Shown here: piece by piece, positions 33,830 to 42,881 of the stretch | Position numbering within the stretch: the stretch's first letter is position 1 | Layout: each line of letters begins with the position of its first letter | NCBI GenBank assembly: GCA_016215605.1 | Contig: JACRJB010000053.1 | Span: 186,001-250,000 of the forward strand | DNA length: 64,000 nt | Source: Rhodopseudomonas palustris | GTDB lineage: Bacteria > Pseudomonadota > Alphaproteobacteria > Rhizobiales > Xanthobacteraceae | Direction of reading: 5' to 3' | The notes under the pieces: generated by a model | Databases searched by the model: none | What the model was told of the DNA's origin: nothing | Seen by the model: only the letters and a program-made list of their open reading frames with translations | Program-made: the position numbers and the translations under genes

Positions 33830-35095
33830 ATGCGGCATTTCGACTATCAGGACGGCGTGCTGCACGCCGAAGGCGTCAGCCTTGCGTCGATCGCGCGCGA
33901 GGTCGGCACGCCATTCTATTGCTACTCCACCGCGACGCTGGAGCGGCACTACCGGGTTTTCAGCGAAGCCTTCAGCGGCACCGACGCGCTGGTCTGCTAC
34001 GCCATGAAGGCCAATTCCAACCAGTCGGTGCTGCGCACGCTGGCCAAGCTCGGCGCCGGCGCCGACGTGGTGTCGGGCGGCGAATTGCAGCGCGCGCTGG
34101 CGGCCGGCATTCCGCCCAGCAAGATCGTGTTCTCCGGCGTCGGCAAGACCGAAGCTGAACTCCGCGCCGCGCTCGCGCACGACATCAAGTGCCTCAACAT
34201 CGAATCCGAGCCCGAACTGGAACTGTTGTCGCGGCTCGCGGTCGAGACCGGGCGCACCGCGCGGATCTCGATCCGGGTCAATCCGGACGTCGATTCCGGC
34301 ACCCACGCCAAGATCTCGACCGGCAAGTCGGAAAACAAGTTCGGCATCCCGCTGGCGCACTCCCGCGATGTCTACGCCCGCGCCGCCAGACTGCCCGGCA
34401 TTCAGATCAGCGGCGTCGACGTCCATATCGGCAGCCAGATCATCGATCTGGCGCCGATGGAAGCGGCATTCCGCATCGTCGCTGAATTCGTGCATCAGCT
34501 TCGCAGCGATGGTCACACGATCAGCCATGTGGATTTCGGCGGCGGTCTCGGCATCCCGTATTACGAGGATCGCGACGCGCCGCCGGAGCCGTTCGCTTAT
34601 GCGGAGATGGTCAAGCGCGTCACCCATAATCTCGGCTGCGCGCTGCTGTTCGAGCCGGGCCGGATGATCGTCGGCAATGCCGGCATCCTGGTCGCGCAGG
34701 TGATCTATGTGAAGCACGGCGACGGCAAAACCTTCGTGATCATCGACGCAGCAATGAACGATCTGATCCGGCCGACGTTGTACGAGGCGTATCATGAGAT
34801 CCTGCCGGTGGCGGAGCCCGCGCCCGGCGCCAAGCTGATCACCGCCGACGTCGTCGGTCCGGTGTGCGAGACCGGTGATTATTTGGCGCTCGACCGTAAG
34901 CTGCCGGAGCTGAAGGCCGGCGACCTGATCGCGATCATGACGGCCGGCGCTTACGGCGCAGTCCAGGCGTGTACTTACAATACCCGCGCGCTGGTCCCCG
35001 AAGTGCTGGTCAAGGACGATCAGTACGCGGTGGTGCGCCCGCGCATCGAGGTCGAGCAACTGATCGCGCTGGATCAGCCGGCGCCGTGGCTGTAG
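33830..35095 (+). CDS. lysA: Diaminopimelate decarboxylase
   Basis: This 421-residue PLP enzyme makes lysine from meso-diaminopimelate. The PLP lysine is in VCYAMKANSNQSVLRTL, the phosphate-binding glycines in HVDFGGGLGIPYYED, and the C-terminal active-site cysteine in VGPVCETGDY; GAYGAVQACTYNTR is also intact. It follows lptM by seven bases, so argH, lptM and lysA may be one transcript. Confidence 0.96.
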   Translation: MRHFDYQDGVLHAEGVSLASIAREVGTPFYCYSTATLERHYRVFSEAFSGTDALVCYAMKANSNQSVLRTLAKLGAGADVVSGGELQRALAAGIPPSKIVFSGVGKTEAELRAALAHDIKCLNIESEPELELLSRLAVETGRTARISIRVNPDVDSGTHAKISTGKSENKFGIPLAHSRDVYARAARLPGIQISGVDVHIGSQIIDLAPMEAAFRIVAEFVHQLRSDGHTISHVDFGGGLGIPYYEDRDAPPEPFAYAEMVKRVTHNLGCALLFEPGRMIVGNAGILVAQVIYVKHGDGKTFVIIDAAMNDLIRPTLYEAYHEILPVAEPAPGAKLITADVVGPVCETGDYLALDRKLPELKAGDLIAIMTAGAYGAVQACTYNTRALVPEVLVKDDQYAVVRPRIEVEQLIALDQPAPWL

Positions 35096-35454
35096 GCCCA
35101 GCCGGCAGCGGCAATTCAACTCTCTGAGAAAAGTGGGACCGCCAGAACGCGGCGGACAAAAGCTGGCGGTCCCGATCACGCGTTTGCAATCCCGACCAGG
35201 AAACGTGCGGCGTCCGGTCGGGTACGCGCGACGGATGCAACCTATCGGCGATCCGCCGCGCGGCAATGCAAACCATCGCTTAACCTAACCGATCAACCTT
35301 AACGCGGCGCCGGACGATGCCGATCAACGCCGCGACCACCGCCGGCTGAAGTTGCTGCAGCCTCACATTCGCCATTCCGCGTCGCTCAATACCGTCGACG
35401 CATCGCGGGCCAGGCTCGCGCCCGCCGTCACGTCAGTCAGGACAATCAGGACAC
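35096..35454. other. Intergenic region with a perfect 11-bp hairpin
   Basis: Arms GGGACCGCCAG (35135-35145) and CTGGCGGTCCC (35163-35173) pair perfectly around a 17-base loop, 40 bases after the lysA stop. No T-run follows, so it may be a Rho-independent stop of weak type or an mRNA stabiliser. The rest of the region shows no gene. Confidence 0.55.
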
Positions 35455-36015
35455 ATGACTCAGGTCGCTCACGACATCGTCGTCGACAAATACCCCGTGG
35501 CGCTGCGCGTGCTGCACTGGCTGCGGGCGCTGCTGATCCTCGGGCTGATCGCGGTGGGCTTCACGATGACGTCGCTCGACGACGAGACCGCGGCGAAGTT
35601 CACTCAGCTCTATCCGCTGCACAAATCCTTCGGCCTGCTGGTGTTCCTGGTCGTGCTGGTGCAGCTCGGCATTCGCGCGACGTCGCGCCTGCCGGGCCCC
35701 GCCGACCTGCCGGCGCACGAGCGCGTGCTCTCCCATGTCGTGCACGTCGCGATCTATGCGTTGCTGCTGATCGTGCCGCTGATGGGCTACGCGATGTCCA
35801 GCAGCTTCACCCAGAGCGACGGGGTGACGTTCTTCGGGCTGCACGTTCCCGAACTGCTGCCGAAGAACGATGCGGCGTTCCGGGTCTTCCAGTTCCTGCA
35901 CAAGGTGCTGGCCTACACGCTGCTGGCGCTGGTCGGGCTGCACGTCCTCGGCGCGCTGAAGCATCGCTTCTTCGACAGCAACCCGAAGGCCGACGTGCTG
36001 CCTCGGATGCTGTAG
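35455..36015 (+). CDS. Cytochrome b561
   Basis: This 186-residue membrane protein has four transmembrane helices: LRVLHWLRALLILGLIAVGF, YPLHKSFGLLVFLVVLVQLG, LSHVVHVAIYALLLIVPLMG and FLHKVLAYTLLALVGLHVLG. Each helix carries a histidine suitable for binding two b-type hemes. The family moves electrons from quinol to periplasmic acceptors, including superoxide. It stands alone with its own upstream region. Confidence 0.92.
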   Translation: MTQVAHDIVVDKYPVALRVLHWLRALLILGLIAVGFTMTSLDDETAAKFTQLYPLHKSFGLLVFLVVLVQLGIRATSRLPGPADLPAHERVLSHVVHVAIYALLLIVPLMGYAMSSSFTQSDGVTFFGLHVPELLPKNDAAFRVFQFLHKVLAYTLLALVGLHVLGALKHRFFDSNPKADVLPRML

Positions 36016-36196
36016 CCCGCGTCGCCCGGACGGCGTCTCGCCCTTCTGAGCGCGGCGATCTGGCGGAGATTTGACGGGCCGGCCCTGCCGCCGTCACGTA
36101 TTCGTGTCGTGCAACCCGGGCCCGGGGCGCGGTGGTCCGAGGTGCCTCATTGCCGCCGTTGTGCTACGCTGCTGTGTCGGCAACCCGGAGAGATTG

Positions 36197-38773
36197 TTGA
36201 GCGGACGCAGTCCCGACCCGTCACAGACCCCGCGAGATCCAGACGCGAGCGCGCGGCTGCGACTGGCCACGGCTCTGCAACGGGCGACGATCGCGATCGC
36301 CTGGGAGCGGAGCTGGCCGCTGCTGGTCCGGCTGCTGAGCGTCATCGGGCTGTTTCTGGCGGCGTCCTGGGCCGGGCTGTGGCTGGCGCTGCCGTTCACC
36401 GGCCGGATCGTCGGCCTCGCGCTGTTCGCGGCGCTGGCGCTCGCCGCGCTTTATCCCGCGCTCAAGTTCCGCTGGCCGAGCCGCGACGAGGCGCTCGCCC
36501 GGCTCGATCGCAACACCGGCCTGAAGCATCGCCCGGCGACGGCGCTGACCGACACGCTGGCCTCCAGCGATCCGGTCGCGCAGGCGCTGTGGCGGGCGCA
36601 GCGCGAACGCATGCTGGCCGCGCTTCAGGGCATCCGCGCCGGGCTGCCGGCGCCGCGGCTGCCGAAGCACGACCCGTGGGGCCTGCGCGCACTAGTCGCG
36701 GTGCTGCTGGTCGCGACCTTCATCGCCGCGGGCGAGGAGCGCCGCGCGCGGGTCGCGGCGGCGTTCGACTGGAACGGCGCGCTGGCGGCCCCGAACGTCC
36801 GGGTCGACGCCTGGGTGACGCCGCCGGTCTACACCAACAAGCCGCCGATCATCCTGTCGGCGGCGAACAAGGATCTCGCCGCGCACAGCGAAGCGGCGCT
36901 GCCGGTGCCGGCCGGCTCCACCCTGCTGGTGCGCTCCAGCGGCGGCGATCTCGACGTCGCGGTCAGCGGCGGCATCGTCGAGGCCAAGCCGGAGGCCGCC
37001 GCGCCGAGCGGCACCAGCGAGCGGCACTTCAAGATCACGGGCGACGGCACCGCGCAGGTCCGCGCGCCGTCCGGCCAGCCGCAATGGGCCTTCAAGGTCA
37101 CCACCGACCACGCGCCCTCGATCGCGCTCGCCAAGGAGCCGGAGCGCCAGGCGCGCGGTTCGCTGCAGCTGTCCTACAAGCTGGAGGACGATTACGGCGT
37201 CACCGAAGCGCACGCGCTGTTCGCGCCGTCGCCGGCCGCCGGCGCGCAGAAGGCCGACACGCCGCGGCCGCTGTTCGAGCCGCCGCAATTCGCGCTGACG
37301 CTGCCGAATGCGCGGACCCGCGCCGGCGTCGGCCAGACCGTCAAGGATCTCAGCGAGGATCCCTATGCCGGCGCCGATGTCACGCTGACGCTGACCGCCA
37401 AGGACGAGGCCGGCAACGAGGGCCGCAGCGAGCCGTTCACGATGCGGTTGCCGGAGCGGCTGTTCACCAAGCCGCTCGCCCGCGCGCTGATCGAGCAGCG
37501 GCGTATTCTCGCGCTCGACGCGGGCAAGAATGCCGACGTCTACACCGCGCTCGACGCGTTGCTGATCGCGCCGGAAGCCTTCACGCCGGATGCCGGCCAG
37601 TATCTCGGCCTCTACACCGTGGCCGATCAGCTCGAGCGCGCCCGCACCGACGACGCGCTGCGCGAAGTCGTCGCCAGCCTGTGGTCGCTCGCGCTGGCGA
37701 TCGAGGACGGCGACACGTCGGATGTCGAGAAGGCGCTGCGCGCCGCGCAGGACGCGCTGAAGCAGGCGCTGGAACGCGGCGCCTCCGACGAGGAGATCAA
37801 GAAGCTCACCGAGAATTTGCGCGCCGCGCTCGACAACTACATGCGCCAGCTCGCCGAGCAGATGAAGAACAATCCGCAGCAGCTCGCCCGCCCGCTCGAT
37901 CCGAACACCAAGGTGATGCGGCAGCAGGATCTCAACGCCATGATCGAGCGCATGGAGCGGCTGTCGCGCTCCGGCGACAAGGACGCCGCCAAGCAACTGC
38001 TCGAACAGCTCGCCCAGATGCTCGAGAACCTGCAGATGGCGCAGCCCGGCCAGGGCGGCGACGACGACATGCAGCAGGCGATGAACGAGCTCGGCGACAT
38101 GATCCGCAAGCAGCAGCAGTTGCGGGACAAGACCTTCAAGCAGGGCCAGGACCAGCGCCGCGACCGGATGCGCGGCCAGAAGGGTGAGCAGAGCCTCGGC
38201 GATCTGCAGCAGGATCAGCAGAACCTCCAGGAGCGGCTGCGCAAGCTGCAGCAGGAGCTCGCCAAGCGCGGCATGGGTCAGCAACCCGGCCAGCAGCAGG
38301 GCCAGCGCGGCCAGAAGGGCCAGCAGGGCCAACAAGGGCAGGGTCAGCAAGGCGAGCAGGGCGAGGGCGAAGGCGGTCTCGACCAGGCCGAGTCGGCGAT
38401 GGGCGACGCCGAGGGCCGGCTCGGCGAAGGCAATGCCGACGGCGCCGTCGATTCCCAGGGCCGCGCGCTCGACGCGCTGCGCAAGGGGGCGCAGAAGCTG
38501 GCCGAGGCGATGCAGCAGGGCGACGGTCCGGGCCAGGGGGAAGGCCCCGGCAATCGTCCCGGCCGCCAGCAGAGCAGCGGCAACAACACCGACCCGCTCG
38601 GCCGCCCGCTGCGCGGCCGCGAATTCGGCGACGATCTGACGGTGAAGATCCCCGGCGAGATCGACGTCCAGCGCGTCCGCCGTATCCTCGAAGAACTGCG
38701 CCGCCGCCTTGGCGACACCGCGCGCCCGCAGCTCGAACTCGACTACATCGAGCGGCTGCTGAAGGACTACTGA
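36197..38773 (+). CDS. Large DUF4175 (TIGR02302-type) membrane protein
   Basis: A protein of about 858 residues. Three hydrophobic segments lie in the first 190 residues (LLSVIGLFLAASWAGLWLAL, IVGLALFAALALAALYPALK, LRALVAVLLVATFIAAGEER). A periplasmic beta-rich part follows (VRVDAWVTPPVYTNKPPIIL and SLQLSYKLEDDYGVTEAHAL). The second half is helical and very rich in Gln, Glu and Lys, with a Gly/Gln low-complexity tail. TTG 36197 is taken as start because GGAG lies six bases before it. Alphaproteobacterial members are uncharacterised. It follows the cytochrome b561 gene and is opposite a repeat. Confidence 0.83.
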   Translation: MSGRSPDPSQTPRDPDASARLRLATALQRATIAIAWERSWPLLVRLLSVIGLFLAASWAGLWLALPFTGRIVGLALFAALALAALYPALKFRWPSRDEALARLDRNTGLKHRPATALTDTLASSDPVAQALWRAQRERMLAALQGIRAGLPAPRLPKHDPWGLRALVAVLLVATFIAAGEERRARVAAAFDWNGALAAPNVRVDAWVTPPVYTNKPPIILSAANKDLAAHSEAALPVPAGSTLLVRSSGGDLDVAVSGGIVEAKPEAAAPSGTSERHFKITGDGTAQVRAPSGQPQWAFKVTTDHAPSIALAKEPERQARGSLQLSYKLEDDYGVTEAHALFAPSPAAGAQKADTPRPLFEPPQFALTLPNARTRAGVGQTVKDLSEDPYAGADVTLTLTAKDEAGNEGRSEPFTMRLPERLFTKPLARALIEQRRILALDAGKNADVYTALDALLIAPEAFTPDAGQYLGLYTVADQLERARTDDALREVVASLWSLALAIEDGDTSDVEKALRAAQDALKQALERGASDEEIKKLTENLRAALDNYMRQLAEQMKNNPQQLARPLDPNTKVMRQQDLNAMIERMERLSRSGDKDAAKQLLEQLAQMLENLQMAQPGQGGDDDMQQAMNELGDMIRKQQQLRDKTFKQGQDQRRDRMRGQKGEQSLGDLQQDQQNLQERLRKLQQELAKRGMGQQPGQQQGQRGQKGQQGQQGQGQQGEQGEGEGGLDQAESAMGDAEGRLGEGNADGAVDSQGRALDALRKGAQKLAEAMQQGDGPGQGEGPGNRPGRQQSSGNNTDPLGRPLRGREFGDDLTVKIPGEIDVQRVRRILEELRRRLGDTARPQLELDYIERLLKDY

Positions 38774-38800
38774 ACTAACAGCGCGCCCCAGGCACAGCGC

Positions 38801-38928
38801 CACCTCTCCCGCCTGCGGGAGAGGTCGACGCGCGTAGCGCGGCGGGTGAGGGCACTCCTCTCCGCGAGTCGCCGAGTCCCTGCCCGCGTCCCCCTCACCC
38901 CAGCCCTCTCCCGCAAGCGGGAGAGGGA
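38801..38928. repeat. Palindromic repeat family A, copy 3
   Basis: Bounded by CACCTCTCCCGCCTGCGGGAG and CCCTCTCCCGCAAGCGGGAG. It is inverted relative to the first copy and sits between the convergent DUF4175 and cpdR genes. Confidence 0.85.
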
Positions 38929-38962
38929 GTAGGCTGCGGCGCGGGGCCGGGCGCCGGGCGGA

Positions 38963-39340
38963 TCAGCCTGTCTTCTTCGCCGCCAGCGCGGCGGCCACGG
39001 CGTTGCGGATGTCGCTGACCGAGAACGGCTTGGTGATGACGTCGTGGACGATGGCGTCGAGCCCGGAGGCGCGTTCGCGCTGGTCGGCGAAGCCGGTCAT
39101 CAGCAGGATGGTGAGGTCGGGAAAGTCGCGCGCCGCCGCCAGCGCGAGCGCAATGCCGTCCATGATCGGCATCTTGATGTCGGTCAGCAGCAGGTCGAAC
39201 CGGCCGGCATTCTCGATCAGGATCTCCAGCGCGTCGCTGCCGTCCTCGGCGGTGACGACGTCGTGGCCGTCCATGCCGATGGCGCGCGCCACCAACAGGC
39301 GCATCGATTCTTCGTCGTCGGCGATCAGGATGCGCGCCAT
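38963..39340 (-). CDS. cpdR: Cell-cycle response regulator CpdR
   Basis: This 125-residue single-domain receiver is nearly identical in layout to CpdR: MARILIADDEESMRLLVARA, phospho-Asp in LLLTDIKMPIMDGIALALAA, then DLTILLMTGFADQRERASGL and HDVITKPFSVSDIRNAVAAA. In Caulobacter unphosphorylated CpdR localises ClpXP to the pole and controls CtrA and PdeA degradation. Its start overlaps the stop of the zinc-ribbon gene, so the two are coupled. Confidence 0.92.
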   Translation of the reverse strand: MARILIADDEESMRLLVARAIGMDGHDVVTAEDGSDALEILIENAGRFDLLLTDIKMPIMDGIALALAAARDFPDLTILLMTGFADQRERASGLDAIVHDVITKPFSVSDIRNAVAAALAAKKTG

Positions 39341-40215
39341 CACGCGCCTCCGGTCGCGATGTCGCGCCGGTTGAAGAAGCGCACGTCGATGGTGCGGGCT
39401 TCGGCCGGCGGCGAGGCCAGCCGCGACCGGAACCAGGCCTGCTCGCCCGGCCGCAACACGGTCTGCTCCAGCACCGCGTTCCAGGCGTAGATCTCGGTGC
39501 CGTGGTCGTCGCGCACCACGAAGCGCAGCCGCGGCAGATCCGACGGCTTGCGGCCGAACCCCATGATGACGCCTTCGATCACCAGCACCGGCTTGGATTC
39601 CACCGTCTCGCGGCTGATCTTGACGTCCTTGATCGCCAGCGAGCGCAGATTCACCTCGAAGCCGACCAGCCGGTAGAACCTCGCGGTCTGCGGCAGCAGC
39701 CGCACCACGTCGACGCGCCAGATCAGCAGCGCCAGCGCCAGCGCGCCGAACGCGGCGCAGGCGGTCGAGGCGGTGAACACCGATTTGAGGGTGCCGACCG
39801 GGTCCTGCCGGAGCGGCTCGATCAGCGCCTTCAGGCCTTTCGGCCGGCGGCCTCCGAACGAGCGCTTGCTCGCCTTGCGCCCCTTGCGCGGCGCCGGTTC
39901 GGCCTCCACGTCCGGCGCAAAGGTATTTTGATCCTCGGCGGTCGGGATCTCCGCCGCGATCGGCGGACTGTCGACGACCGGCGTCTCCTGCTCGTCCTCG
40001 GTGAGGCCCCAGCCGGCATCGGCCGCCAGATCGTCGGCGGCCGGCTTGTCCTCGACCGTCATCGCCGCGACACGGGCCTCGGTCTGGATCACGTCCTCGG
40101 GACGCGCCAGCCAGACTTCCTTGCACCGGGAACAACGCACGGTCCGGCCGGTGTCGCCCAGTTTCGCCGGATCGATCGCATAGGATGTCGTACAATGGGG
40201 GCAGACGATATGCAT
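39340..40215 (-). CDS. Zinc-ribbon (MJ0042-type) membrane protein
   Basis: This is a 291-residue protein. The N-terminal zinc ribbon reads MHIVCPHCTTSYAIDPAKLG and then TVRCSRCKEVW. A long acidic linker and a basic patch (RKGRKASKRSFGGRRPK) precede one membrane segment (ACAAFGALALALLIWRVDVV) and a DUF3426-like C-terminal beta domain. It is divergent from ftsE (143 bases) and overlaps cpdR, an order conserved in alphaproteobacteria. Function unknown; a role in cell-cycle or envelope regulation is inferred from context. Confidence 0.88.
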   Translation of the reverse strand: MHIVCPHCTTSYAIDPAKLGDTGRTVRCSRCKEVWLARPEDVIQTEARVAAMTVEDKPAADDLAADAGWGLTEDEQETPVVDSPPIAAEIPTAEDQNTFAPDVEAEPAPRKGRKASKRSFGGRRPKGLKALIEPLRQDPVGTLKSVFTASTACAAFGALALALLIWRVDVVRLLPQTARFYRLVGFEVNLRSLAIKDVKISRETVESKPVLVIEGVIMGFGRKPSDLPRLRFVVRDDHGTEIYAWNAVLEQTVLRPGEQAWFRSRLASPPAEARTIDVRFFNRRDIATGGA

Positions 40216-40358
40216 GACGAATCGCTGGCTATGTTCCTTGCCCGATCCTATCCGGCGTCCGTTAACGAATCGGAAACCATAACCGCCCCACAACCGGCCC
40301 ACGGGCATTTGGCGTGGCGTGCCCTGTCCCGCTGCGCCGATCGCGATCGGAGCTGAAT

Positions 40359-41018
40359 TTGGTCCGCTTCGAAAATGTCGGCCTGCGCTACGGGCTCGGT
40401 CCGGAGATCCTGCGCGATCTCAATTTCGCGATCCCGGCGCATTCCTTCCAGTTTCTGACCGGTCCCTCGGGCGCCGGCAAGACCTCGCTGTTGCGGCTGC
40501 TGTTCCTGTCGCTGCGGCCGACCCGCGGGCTGGTCAATCTGTTCGGTAACGACGTCTCGCTGCTGACCAAGGACGAAGTTTCGGCGCTGCGGCAGCGGAT
40601 CGGCATCGTGCTGCAGGATTTCCGCCTGCTCGACCACATGACCACCTACGAGAACGTCGCGCTGCCGTTCCGCGTCACCGGACGCGACGAATCCAGCTAC
40701 CGCAAGGAGGTCATCGACCTCTTGAAATGGGTTGGGCTCGGCGAGCGGATGGACGCGCTGCCGCCGGTCTTGTCCGGCGGCGAGAAGCAGCGCGCCGCGA
40801 TCGCCCGCGCGGTGATCGGCCGGCCGCAATTGCTGCTCGCCGACGAGCCGACCGGCAACGTCGATCCGACGCTCGGCCGCCGGCTGCTGCGGCTGTTCAT
40901 CGAGCTCAACAAATCCGGCACCGCGGTGGTGATCGCGACCCACGACATCAATCTGATGGACCAGTACGAGGCGCGCCGCCTGGTGCTGCATCAGGGACGG
41001 CTGCACATCTATGAATAG
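40359..41018 (+). CDS. ftsE: Cell division ATP-binding protein FtsE
   Basis: This 219-residue ABC ATPase has Walker A (GPSGAGKTSLLRLL), signature (LSGGEKQRAAIARA) and Walker B (LLLADEPTGNVDP). TTG 40359 is chosen: GGAG lies six bases before it and the protein then opens VRFENVGLRYG as in other FtsE. It pairs with FtsX to activate peptidoglycan hydrolases at the septum. ftsX overlaps its end by eight bases. Confidence 0.94.
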   Translation: MVRFENVGLRYGLGPEILRDLNFAIPAHSFQFLTGPSGAGKTSLLRLLFLSLRPTRGLVNLFGNDVSLLTKDEVSALRQRIGIVLQDFRLLDHMTTYENVALPFRVTGRDESSYRKEVIDLLKWVGLGERMDALPPVLSGGEKQRAAIARAVIGRPQLLLADEPTGNVDPTLGRRLLRLFIELNKSGTAVVIATHDINLMDQYEARRLVLHQGRLHIYE

Positions 41019-41991
41019 GCCGCCGCGATACAGCGATCCGCGCGACGCGATGGTCGATTTGGGAGACGAACGCCCGCAGGTGCCGGCACGCGCGCGCAAC
41101 CAGTCCCCGATCGTCCCGCGCGCCTCGATCGCCGGCCGTGCTCTGGTCGCGGTGGTGGCGATCATGACCTTTCTGGCCTCGATGACCACCGGCGTCGTGC
41201 TGCTGGTCAACGCGTCGGCGGCGGAATGGCAGTCGGACGTCTCCAGCGAGATCACCGTCCAGGTCCGCTCGGTGCAGGGCCGCAGCCTCGATCGCGACGT
41301 CGCCACCGTCGCCGAGGTGGTGCGCAACCAGCCCGGCATCGTCGAGGTGCGGCCGTTCACCAAGGAGGAGTCCGCCAAGCTGCTGGAGCCGTGGCTCGGC
41401 ACCGGGCTGGCGCTCGACGATCTACCGGTGCCGCGGGTGATCGTGGCGCGGATCGTGCCCGGCACCACGCTCGATCTCGCCGGCCTGCGCCAGCGAATCG
41501 GCGAGGCGGCGCCGGCCGCGACCGTCGACGATCACCGCGCCTGGATCGAACGGATGCGCTCGATGACCGGCGCCACGGTGTTCGCCGGCATCGGCGTGCT
41601 GGCGCTGGTGATCGTCGCCACCATCATCTCGGTCTCGTTCGCCACCCGCGGCGCGATGGCGGCCAACCGGCCGATCGTCGAGGTGCTGCATTTCGTCGGC
41701 GCCAGCGACCGCTTCATCGCCGACCGCTTCTTCCGCCACTTCCTGATGCTCGGCCTGCAGGGCGGGCTGATCGGCGGCGGCGCGGCGGTGTTCGTGTTCG
41801 GCTTCTCCGAGTCGGTGGCGACCTGGTTTTCCGGCACCCCGGTCGGCGACCAGTTCGCGGCGCTGCTCGGAACCTTCTCGCTGCGTCCGACCGGCTATCT
41901 GGCGCTCGCCGGGCAGGCGGTGCTGATCGCGGCGATCACCGCGCTGGCGTCGCGCCGCACCCTGTTCAGCACGCTGAATTCGATCGAGTGA
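41011..41991 (+). CDS. ftsX: Cell division protein FtsX
   Basis: This 326-residue permease-like protein has four membrane segments: ALVAVVAIMTFLASMTTGVV, AGIGVLALVIVATIISVSFA, GLQGGLIGGGAAVFVFGFSE and YLALAGQAVLIAAITALASR, with the large periplasmic loop after the first. It has the FtsX-like sequence GAMAANRPIVEVLHFVGASD before the third helix. It is the membrane partner of FtsE. Confidence 0.93.
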   Translation: MNRPPRYSDPRDAMVDLGDERPQVPARARNQSPIVPRASIAGRALVAVVAIMTFLASMTTGVVLLVNASAAEWQSDVSSEITVQVRSVQGRSLDRDVATVAEVVRNQPGIVEVRPFTKEESAKLLEPWLGTGLALDDLPVPRVIVARIVPGTTLDLAGLRQRIGEAAPAATVDDHRAWIERMRSMTGATVFAGIGVLALVIVATIISVSFATRGAMAANRPIVEVLHFVGASDRFIADRFFRHFLMLGLQGGLIGGGAAVFVFGFSESVATWFSGTPVGDQFAALLGTFSLRPTGYLALAGQAVLIAAITALASRRTLFSTLNSIE

Positions 41992-42145
41992 CGGCCTCGG
42001 CGGGCGGCCCGCCGCGGCCCAATTTGGACGCCCGGCGGACTCCCTTTCGCCGGAAAAGCCACTAGAGTCCGGTCGTCTTCCGGTCAGCGAGGTCCGCCGA
42101 AAGAAGCCGCACCGGGGGCCCGCAATCGAGGTATACCGGCATCCG

Positions 42146-42868
42146 ATGGATCCGCGTTCTGCACAGCTTCCCCCCGATCAGCGCCAGGCCAGGCCGGTGC
42201 GCCGGTTCGGGTTTGTCCGCGCCGCGTTCACGGCTGCGCTCGGACTCGGCGTGCTGGGCCTCGGTGGCTTCGTCGCGTTCCTGTCGCAACTGCGGGTCGA
42301 GGAATCCAAGCCGTCCCGCGTTGCCGATGGCATCGTGGTACTGACCGGCGGCTCGTCGCGGGTGTCGGACGCCGTCGAACTGCTCGCCTCCGGCTACGGC
42401 AAGCGGCTGTTGATCTCCGGCGTGCACCGGACCAACGGCGCCAGCGACATCTCGCGCTCGGTGCCGGACAGCAAGGACTGGCTCGGCTGCTGCGTCGATC
42501 TCGACCGTTCCGCCGTCAACACCCGCAGCAATGCCGCCGAAACGCGGCGCTGGGCGCACGAGCGCGGCTTCCGGTCGCTGATCGTCGTCACCTCGAATTA
42601 CCACATGCCGCGCGCGATCGTCGAAATGTCGCATGCGATGCCGGACATCGAGCTGATCCCGTTCTCGGTGATCGGCGACAAGTGGCGCGACGAGGCGTGG
42701 TGGAGCAGTGGCGCGACGCTGCGGCTGCTGCTATCCGAATACGCCAAATACGTCGCCGTCGAAGCGCGGGTGCGGCTGGCGCGGCTGGGCATCGACCTGG
42801 CTCCTGAAGCCGGCGAGCAGACGCTCCAGCCGATGGCCCACAAACCGGCGACGGCGCTCGCCAACTGA
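42146..42868 (+). CDS. YdcF-like (DUF218) membrane protein
   Basis: This is a 240-residue protein. One N-terminal membrane segment (AALGLGVLGLGGFVAFLSQL) is followed by a DUF218 domain: ADGIVVLTGGSSRVSDAVEL, KRLLISGVHRTNGASDISRS, NTRSNAAETRRWAHERGFRS and LIVVTSNYHMPRAIVEMSHA. DUF218 proteins bind nucleotide-like ligands or act in envelope synthesis. The conserved position between ftsX and plsC supports an envelope role. Confidence 0.88.
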   Translation: MDPRSAQLPPDQRQARPVRRFGFVRAAFTAALGLGVLGLGGFVAFLSQLRVEESKPSRVADGIVVLTGGSSRVSDAVELLASGYGKRLLISGVHRTNGASDISRSVPDSKDWLGCCVDLDRSAVNTRSNAAETRRWAHERGFRSLIVVTSNYHMPRAIVEMSHAMPDIELIPFSVIGDKWRDEAWWSSGATLRLLLSEYAKYVAVEARVRLARLGIDLAPEAGEQTLQPMAHKPATALAN

Positions 42869-42881
42869 CCGGATCGTTTCG

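Noticed and set aside
35131..35173. Riboswitch or RNA element after lysA
   Set aside because: A single 11-bp hairpin downstream of the gene has none of the complexity of a lysine riboswitch and is on the wrong side.
36692..38803. 703-codon open frame on the minus strand
   Set aside because: Antisense to the DUF4175 gene, with a Leu-rich, repetitive composition that mirrors the Gln/Lys codons of the real gene.
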